Assembly (NCBI RefSeq): GCF_011397635.1
Contig: NC_064769.1
Span: 40,890,033 to 40,954,032, forward strand
DNA from: Epinephelus fuscoguttatus
Lineage: Eukaryota; Chordata; Actinopteri; Perciformes; Serranidae
DNA length: 64,000 nucleotides
Reading direction: 5' to 3'
Below the pieces are notes generated by a model, which did not search any database, had not been told where the DNA came from, and saw only the letters and a program-made list of their open reading frames with translations. Position numbers and translations under genes: made by a program. Every line of letters starts with the position of its first letter. Position 1 is the stretch's first letter. Shown in pieces: positions 58,171-64,000 of the stretch.

Positions 58171-58266
58171 CGGGTCAAACGTTCTTCTTCCGGTTGACGG
58201 CGCGGCAGCAAACAAACACGAGAAGAGGGAAAACCCGGGAAAATACCGCCACAGCTCACCTGTCAG
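58100..58266. promoter_or_regulatory. Bidirectional prpf4/cdc26 promoter
   Basis: The prpf4 first exon donor (58099, minus) and a plus-strand donor CAG|GTAACT (58266/58267) face away from each other within 170 bases. The interval is GC-rich and contains an ETS-like CTTCCGG near 58186 and an ACGTCA near 58156. A shared PRPF4/CDC26 promoter is known in human, which supports this reading. Confidence 0.7.
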
Positions 58267-61200
58267 GTAACTGTACTCACGGTTATTACACTGTTAAAGC
58301 AGAGAACGTGAGCGAGGACCGTTTGACCGTTTCCGGTTTCAGCAAATGTTTTTATATGTTGGAATAGACGTTAGCCTGTTAGCTTAGCATCTGTTTACCG
58401 TTCACACCGAGACAACAACGGTCCCGGTACTTCCTGTAAAAATCATTCAGATTGGTTGAAAACAGATGATCACTTATTAAAAGTGTATCAGATAAACTGA
58501 CAGGAGATGGACCGATCGATCAGCTGATTGTAGCTCTTCATGTTAATCAGACAGACGGATCAATGACAGACGTGAAGATGGAAATATGAAGAAAACAACC
58601 ACAGGAAGGGTTTTTTTGTTTTTATTTCGTTGTTAAAGTTACATTATCAATAAAGTTTATTATCACATTTATTGTGAAACGTTCTTCTTCTGTGGTTTTT
58701 AAAAATCCAGACGCGATGATATCAAATCTGTGAAGATCAGAAGAAAATAAAAAGACATACTCAGCTCTTCTTCTTCTTCTTCTTCTTCTTCTTCTTCTTC
58801 TTCTTCTTCTTCCTGTCTTGGTGGCTGTGCCGTCAGTGATCGGTGGGCAGATCGTTATTGATCATCCTGATGGTTCAGCTGGGACATGAACCATCACTTC
58901 AATTCAGACACTCTGATTGTTTGTTTACAAACAAGGAGCCTGAACAGAGAACGTCCCCAGGGGCCTGTATCACGAAGCAGGATTAATGTCTCAGCGAGGT
59001 AACTTCAGGGTTAACCCTGGGTTTTCGGTCTCACGAAGCCGGTTCAGTTCTTATCGGGGTAGATCACCATGGTAACTTACTCTGAACGGCTATCCTGCTC
59101 CGGAGCAGGGTAAGTTCAGGGTTGAATCTGATCCTATAAAAAGCACCACCCACTGGCCAATCAGCTGTTGATGGCTGACAGAAATGCAGCCCAGTCATGA
59201 CGGGAAGTTTAATTCATTTGATTGATTTTGATTTGAAAGTTTATTTTGAACATTAAAAAAGAAAAGAAAGCAACAACAACAGAATGAAAAGATTGTTCAA
59301 AAAGGAGTGGAAAGAAGTGGAACTTTCATCCCACCCCTTCATAAGAAAGAAACTGATCATTAGCGGACACTTAATAGCACCATTAATTAGTGCCAACATT
59401 TTGTTTTGTTGGAGGAAATGATCCCTGTTAAAGATAATGGGCCTAACTGACAGCTTTGCTGCTGGAAATGTGGAAAGTAGCCTATCATGTCTACACTTCA
59501 TGGTGTTTGAGGGATTTTCCTTTTTGTTTCTTAAAGAGGGACACTAGGTATATTTCTGCACAGCTGTTAATTTCTAACACAGCTCAATATCAGGATGATT
59601 TTATTCAGACTATCAGTTTGGTGTTGATATGATTTAATTGTGGCGTCAGCTTTAAGCTTTATTGTAGCATATATAACGTTATGACAAAGAAGACCAGTTT
59701 ATCAGACGCAATGATGTTAGACGATAATTGTAATACACGCAGTTCATCTGCGCAGCATTGATTTCATGGGATTCAAGGGTGTGATCAGTGTCAGATGTAC
59801 AGGTACAGGTACTGCAGCTACTTGAACCAGTGATGAGTCATTTAACCTACACGTCATTTTATTTGCTGCCTTGTGTTGTCTTGATTTTTCCCTCTCTCCT
59901 CCTCTATTTCTTCTTTCCTCACCCGTTTCTTTTTCTTCTCTGTTATGTGATTTCATTGATGTTTTCACAGGGGAATTTCTTTGATAAGCTTTTAGTGGCT
60001 TCTAACCTCTCCGGCACTTTTCTTTTTTTAATCTTGTAAATGTTATACTGTCTGTTTTTAACATTATGTGCAAATAAACTAATCTAAACTAAAACTAAAC
60101 ATTATTCATCCCGTTATGCGTTGCCACGCATGTTTCCTCCTCCTGCAGCTGCCACGGTGTTGGCCTTTTCTCTAATGTTGCTTTTCTCCTCCTCATATTT
60201 TAGTAGAATTAATCTCTGATCCTCACATGAGAAATACTTTTTCCCCTCACATACGGCGCTCTGTGAGGACGCTCAGTGACGCTCAGTGACGCTGCGCTTC
60301 TCTCATGATTGTGATTGGTCCGCTGCGTGCGCGTTCACGGCTCTTGATAAAGCAACCCTGGGTTGAGTTACCGAGTTGATATCCAGCGTCGTGATACCGA
60401 TTATCCTGATTGCCATTGTTAGGGTTAGTCAACCCAGGATAGGTCTGGGTAACCCAGGAAAGGTTGATCTCGCTTCGTGATACAGGCCCCTGCTGAGTCA
60501 CAGGTTTGCTTCATGTCAGCCTGAGGCTGAGCGTGTAGCAGGAAGTAGAAACATGGCGTGTCCTTTAGTGAATGAAGTGGTGGAGGTTGAGGCCCAGTGT
60601 ATTCAGAGGCTGTTGTGTAAGGAGAAGGTGATTAGAGCCTGTTTGGATGTCTCCCTGGAGGAGTGTCTGTATGAAAGATACTGTTTGACCTCACACTCTA
60701 TCATTTATCTAACAATCTGTTCCACCCACATATATCACATATTACACATCCTGGATTTACATTATCATCACAGCACATTTTATGCATTGTCCTTTGATTC
60801 TTTTCTTTATAACATCAGAGACACTGAACACATCAGAGAGACAGCGGTTTGTCGGCCCGTAAGAAAAGTGTCTCTGGCTCTGAAAAGACTTTGGACCCTT
60901 GTTGTGGTTTTCCCTGGACATAAATCACAATCCATTATTAAAGTAATTACCACGGAGCATCGGTGGCTCAGTGGATGGAGCGGACACCCTGTGATCAGAC
61001 GCAGCGGCCGCGGGTTCAAACCCAGCCTGCTGTCCTGTGCTACATGTCGTTCCCTCTCTCCCCATAACGTTATGCTGTCCGGACATTAAAGGCAACAAAA
61101 GCCCAAAAATAATGTTTAAAAAAAGAACTGCAGGTTTGTCAGTGTTGATGAGAAATGAATCTACGTGGATACATGATGCAGTGATTCATGAATACTTTTC

Positions 61201-62193
61201 ATATATTCAGAGACTCTGCGGTGTAACTGGCTCACTGATGGGACTCAACATCCCATAATAGCTCCATGTGAGAATAAAGGAGATTACATGAAGTCATTTC
61301 ACAGCAGTTAAATGAACCTCAGCCTAATATTGACAGAGTGAAGTCAGTAGAAACAAAACTTTTACCAGTCTGTTTAATATCTGTGTGTTTGATGCTGAGT
61401 TTGTGCCCAGTGTGTCTGGGCTCCATCACGTTACTCCACTGATGATGTCTGTCAGTGCTCATCATGAACGCACCTCTCTCAGGCTGAACATACTCAGAGT
61501 TGATTGAACTGATGCTGATCAGCTGTTCTGTTTCTCAGCTCAGGCTCAGAGTTTGTTGAGCCTGAGCCTGAAATAGGGCGCTGTGTGTGTTTGTCTCTTT
61601 TCCGTCTCAACTGCCCGTCAGACTTTTCGTAAAGAGAACGGTTCCATGTGTCGGGTCTGTAAATAAAAACAGAGACAGCTGTCAGCCTGTGAATGTCTGA
61701 AGCCGTCACATGACGCTGTACGATGTGAAATGAATCAAGCGTCTGGAGTTGCTTCTAATTTTGCAGAATCGACCCTGAACAGGTGAGAGTCAGGTACACC
61801 ACAGGAAGCGGTCACATGTCAGACACAGCAGGAAGTGGTCACGTTACAGGTGGAGATCACCTGAAAACAGCAACAGCTGACCCGCCTCACTGTTTCCCGT
61901 TTCTCTGCCGTGGTTCACCTCACTGAGACTCACAGTAATGCTCACGTGCACGCTCACGTACATTGACTCATGTTCTCGCCCCGTCAAAGCGTCCTGTGAT
62001 CGCAGACTGTCCTCACTGACACTGATTTCTGAGGCCGCCGGACTGACGAGAATCACTGACAGTGATGTTTGTGTTTGTTTGTTTGTGAAGGCTCCTCTGA
62101 TACCAGGTAAAGATGTTGAGGAGGAAACCGACTCGTCTGGAGCTGAAGATCGACGACACAGAGGAGTTCGAGAGTGTCAAGAAGGAGCTTGAG
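58170..62193 (+). CDS. cdc26: CDC26, anaphase-promoting complex subunit, 5' part
   Basis: A non-coding first exon ends at 58266. The first coding exon holds 62113-62193 and encodes 27 residues beginning [15 protein letters not shown] and ending KKELE, before a GT at 62194. This is the highly conserved N-terminus of CDC26 (APC12), whose first residues insert into the TPR superhelix of CDC16/APC6 and stabilise the APC/C ubiquitin ligase. The acceptor is either at about 62090 or 62106. The protein is normally about 85 aa, so roughly two thirds is still to come; I could not find the next exon before 64000 and it should lie downstream of the window. Intron 1 carries a Harbinger element and a transposase relic. 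Confidence 0.88.
58766..58811. repeat. (TTC)n microsatellite
   Basis: A nearly perfect trinucleotide run of about 15 units in cdc26 intron 1. Confidence 0.95.
58961..60489. mobile_element. PIF/Harbinger non-autonomous element
   Basis: The ends GGGCCTGTATCACGAAGC and GCTTCGTGATACAGGCCC are perfect inverted repeats. Left and right flanking triplets are CAG and CTG, fitting a CWG-type 3-bp Harbinger target. The interior includes GGGTTAACCCTGGGTT-type subterminal repeats at both sides and a nested AT-rich insertion from about 59220 to 60110. It has no transposase of its own. Confidence 0.75.
60553..60954 (+). pseudogene. HARBI1-like Harbinger transposase fragment
   Basis: The frame starts [15 protein letters not shown], continues [16 protein letters not shown] and [17 protein letters not shown], and later [15 protein letters not shown] and VVFPGHKS. 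These are the N-terminal blocks of PIF/Harbinger (HARBI1-like) transposases. The DDE catalytic part is absent because a SINE cuts in at about 60955. Some stretches between blocks are degraded, so it is not functional. Confidence 0.75.
60955..61126 (+). mobile_element. tRNA-derived SINE (cdc26 intron 1)
   Basis: The head has A-box-like GGTGGCTCAGTGGATGG and B-box-like CGGGTTCAAACCC. A short body follows with a CATTAAAGGCAACAAAAGCC 3' part and an A-rich tail. The layout is the same as the SINE at 62245. Confidence 0.8.
61130..62085. other. Rest of cdc26 intron 1
   Basis: No conserved coding block is recognised. Segments may be remains of the Harbinger element. Nothing else can be supported. 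Confidence 0.3.
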
Positions 62194-62244
62194 GTTTGAA
62201 CCACTTCTATGTTCCTGTCAACACCCATCAATACTGTCAATACT

Positions 62245-62447
62245 GGGGGCGTCGGTGGCTTAGTGGTAGAGCAGGCGTCCTGTGTACAAGGCTGTTGCCG
62301 CAGTGGCTTGGGTTCGACTCCAGCCTGTGGCCCTTTGCTGCATGTCACTCCCTCTCTCTCTCCCCCTTCATGATCATCTGTCCTATCGATTAAAGGCTTA
62401 AAAATGCCCCAAAAAATATCTTTGGAAAAAAAAATAATAATAATAAC
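62245..62447 (+). mobile_element. tRNA-derived SINE with 15-bp flanking repeat (cdc26 intron 2)
   Basis: A-box-like TGGCTTAGTGGTAGAGC and B-box-like GGGTTCGACTCC are well preserved. The tail is (A)n(ATA)n. Flanks share AATACTGTCAATACT (62230-62244 and 62448-62462), which would be the target duplication, although the site is inside a minisatellite and a chance match of units cannot be excluded. Confidence 0.85.
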
Positions 62448-62470
62448 AATACTGTCAATACTGTCATTAC

Positions 62471-63483
62471 CAGTGTTGGGCAGTAATGCGTTATTAGTAA
62501 CGCAGTAACTGATACTCTAACGGGTTAGTTTTTAAATTCAGTAACTCAGTTACCGTTACCAAACGGTGCGTTACTCCGTTATTTTTGGCCAGGTTTTAAA
62601 ACGGCGCACAGCATGCAGTATTCCTTCACAAACTGAAGTTCCCTTTCACTAAAACATTTTAGCCCTGAACAATAAAAGATAGTCAAGTCAGATAGAGGTA
62701 TATGAACAGTTCTTACCAGAGCATCTTAATGAAACATGTCTCTCACCATCTCTCAAGTCACTGTCGACCTGCTGGCCTCACCACAGTGCTGTAACGTTAC
62801 ATTAAGCCATAGCGCTTCTTTAGATCTTTAGTCCCAGTGACGTGATATCCATTGTTATCCCGAGGAAGCTTTTGTTGTGGACAATGTCTGCGGTGAGCGA
62901 CAGACTCGACACTATCACGTATGTATCTTGTATCCAAGTACCGTAGTTGTTGCCTGACAGTGAGTGACTCCACTGTAGAAGACATGTTGCATGTTTCCTG
63001 TACCATTCAATAGTTTTGTCAAGTTGAAGTCTAACAGTCCCTTGGTTAAACTCCATCCTCTGTCTCTTAGGCGATGAAGCTACAAGTCAATAAATTTAGG
63101 AAATGTTTTGGGCTGCAGGGCTGAGTTTCCCAAAACATGATCCTTCTTAGCAACGCTGTCTTCTTTGTGACTTAGAAAAACTACACTGCAAAAAAGAAAA
63201 GCACCTGGCGCCCTCTAGTGACCCCACTCAGTCATCTACAGCCAGGACGTACTCAGAGTATAGATGACACTAGTGCACGTGTGTCAAGGTCATGGCATAT
63301 TGGCGAGACAAGTCGAGAGTCCTAAGTCAAGTTTTTTTCGGGAAGGGAAGTAACTAAAAAGTTACTTTTCTCAGTAACGCATTACTTTGTGGTTTAAGTA
63401 ACTGAGTTACTAACTGAGTTACTTTTTAATGAAGTAAGTAGTAATGGTAACTAGTTACGATTTCAGTAACTAGCACAACACTG
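62471..63483. mobile_element. hAT non-autonomous element with perfect 8-bp target duplication
   Basis: Ends are CAGTGTTGGGCAG and AGCACAACACTG (imperfect inverted). The octamer GTCATTAC is present at 62463-62470 and 63484-63491. The subterminal regions are rich in AGTAACT/AGTTACT motifs in both orientations, typical of this widespread fish family. No transposase frame. Confidence 0.88.
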
Positions 63484-63489
63484 GTCATT

Positions 63490-64000
63490 ACTGATCAATA
63501 CTGTCAACACCGATCAATATTGTCAATCAATACTGTCATTACTGACCAATACTGTCGTCACCGATCAATACTGTCAGCACTGATCAATATTGGTCAGAGT
63601 AATGCATTATTTTTTGGTTTAAGTAACTGAGTTACTTTTTAATGAAGTAAGTAGTAATGGTAACTAGTTACTATTTCAGTAACCAGCACAACACCGCTCA
63701 ATACTATCAATACTGTCAATACCGATCAATACTGTCAGCACTTATCAATACTGTCACTACCCATCAATATGGTCAGCACTGATCAATACTATCCATACTG
63801 ATCAATATTGTCAGCATTGATCAATACTGCCAACACTGATCAATAGTGTCAACACCAATCAATACTGTCAGAACTGATCAATACTGCCAACACCGATCAA
63901 TATGGTCAGCACTGATCAATACTGTCAACACTGATCAATATGGTCAGCACTGATCAATATTGTCAACACCAATCGATACTGTCAATACCGATCAATATGG
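63490..64000. repeat. GATCAATACTGTCAACACC-type minisatellite running off the window end
   Basis: Units of about 19-20 bases alternate CAACACC, CAGCACT and CATTACT. Single units before the SINE (62214-62244) and between SINE and hAT (62448-62470) show that both elements inserted into this array. A 97-bp piece of the hAT end lies inside it at 63598-63694. Confidence 0.9.

Noticed and set aside
62245-62330. Functional tRNA gene
   Set aside because: A and B boxes are good but the acceptor and anticodon stems are not intact and a SINE body with an A-rich tail follows.

Overview
The window is nuclear DNA from a bony fish, most likely a teleost. The evidence is four spliced vertebrate housekeeping genes with canonical GT/AG introns, together with typical fish repeats: tRNA-derived SINEs, L2-like and L1/Tx1-like LINE pieces, hAT, piggyBac-like and Harbinger DNA elements, and very abundant minisatellites. 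There is no bacterial, plasmid or CRISPR content.

Layout. 1-275 is an L1/Tx1-type LINE endonuclease relic. 1017-8320 (+) is slc25a46, 8 coding exons, 421 aa. 11903-29924 (+) is wdr36/utp21, 22 coding exons, 887 aa. 29970-39890 is the interval between two convergent genes and is almost entirely one satellite (about 8.5 kb, with a 107-bp three-part higher-order unit). 39999-56930 (-) is prpf4, 14 coding exons, 506 aa, plus a non-coding first exon near 58.1 kb. From about 58.2 kb (+) runs cdc26, head to head with prpf4; its first coding exon is 62113-62193 and the rest lies beyond the window. I joined exons by hand so that reading phase is continuous across every junction and the product follows the known vertebrate protein.

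The genes act in different core processes: mitochondrial outer-membrane dynamics (SLC25A46), ribosome small-subunit processing (WDR36), the U4/U6.U5 tri-snRNP (PRPF4) and the anaphase-promoting complex (CDC26). They do not form a pathway. The prpf4/cdc26 divergent pair and the slc25a46-wdr36 neighbourhood each match human linkage, but in human the two pairs are on different chromosomes.

The most striking property is how introns have been filled by private minisatellites that start within a few to about 15 bases of a splice site, and in one case (wdr36 exon 14) include the exon end and the 5' splice site in the repeat unit. Several transposons are inserted into these arrays or nested in one another, with readable target-site duplications. 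I found no undescribed gene system; the novelty is in repeat architecture.
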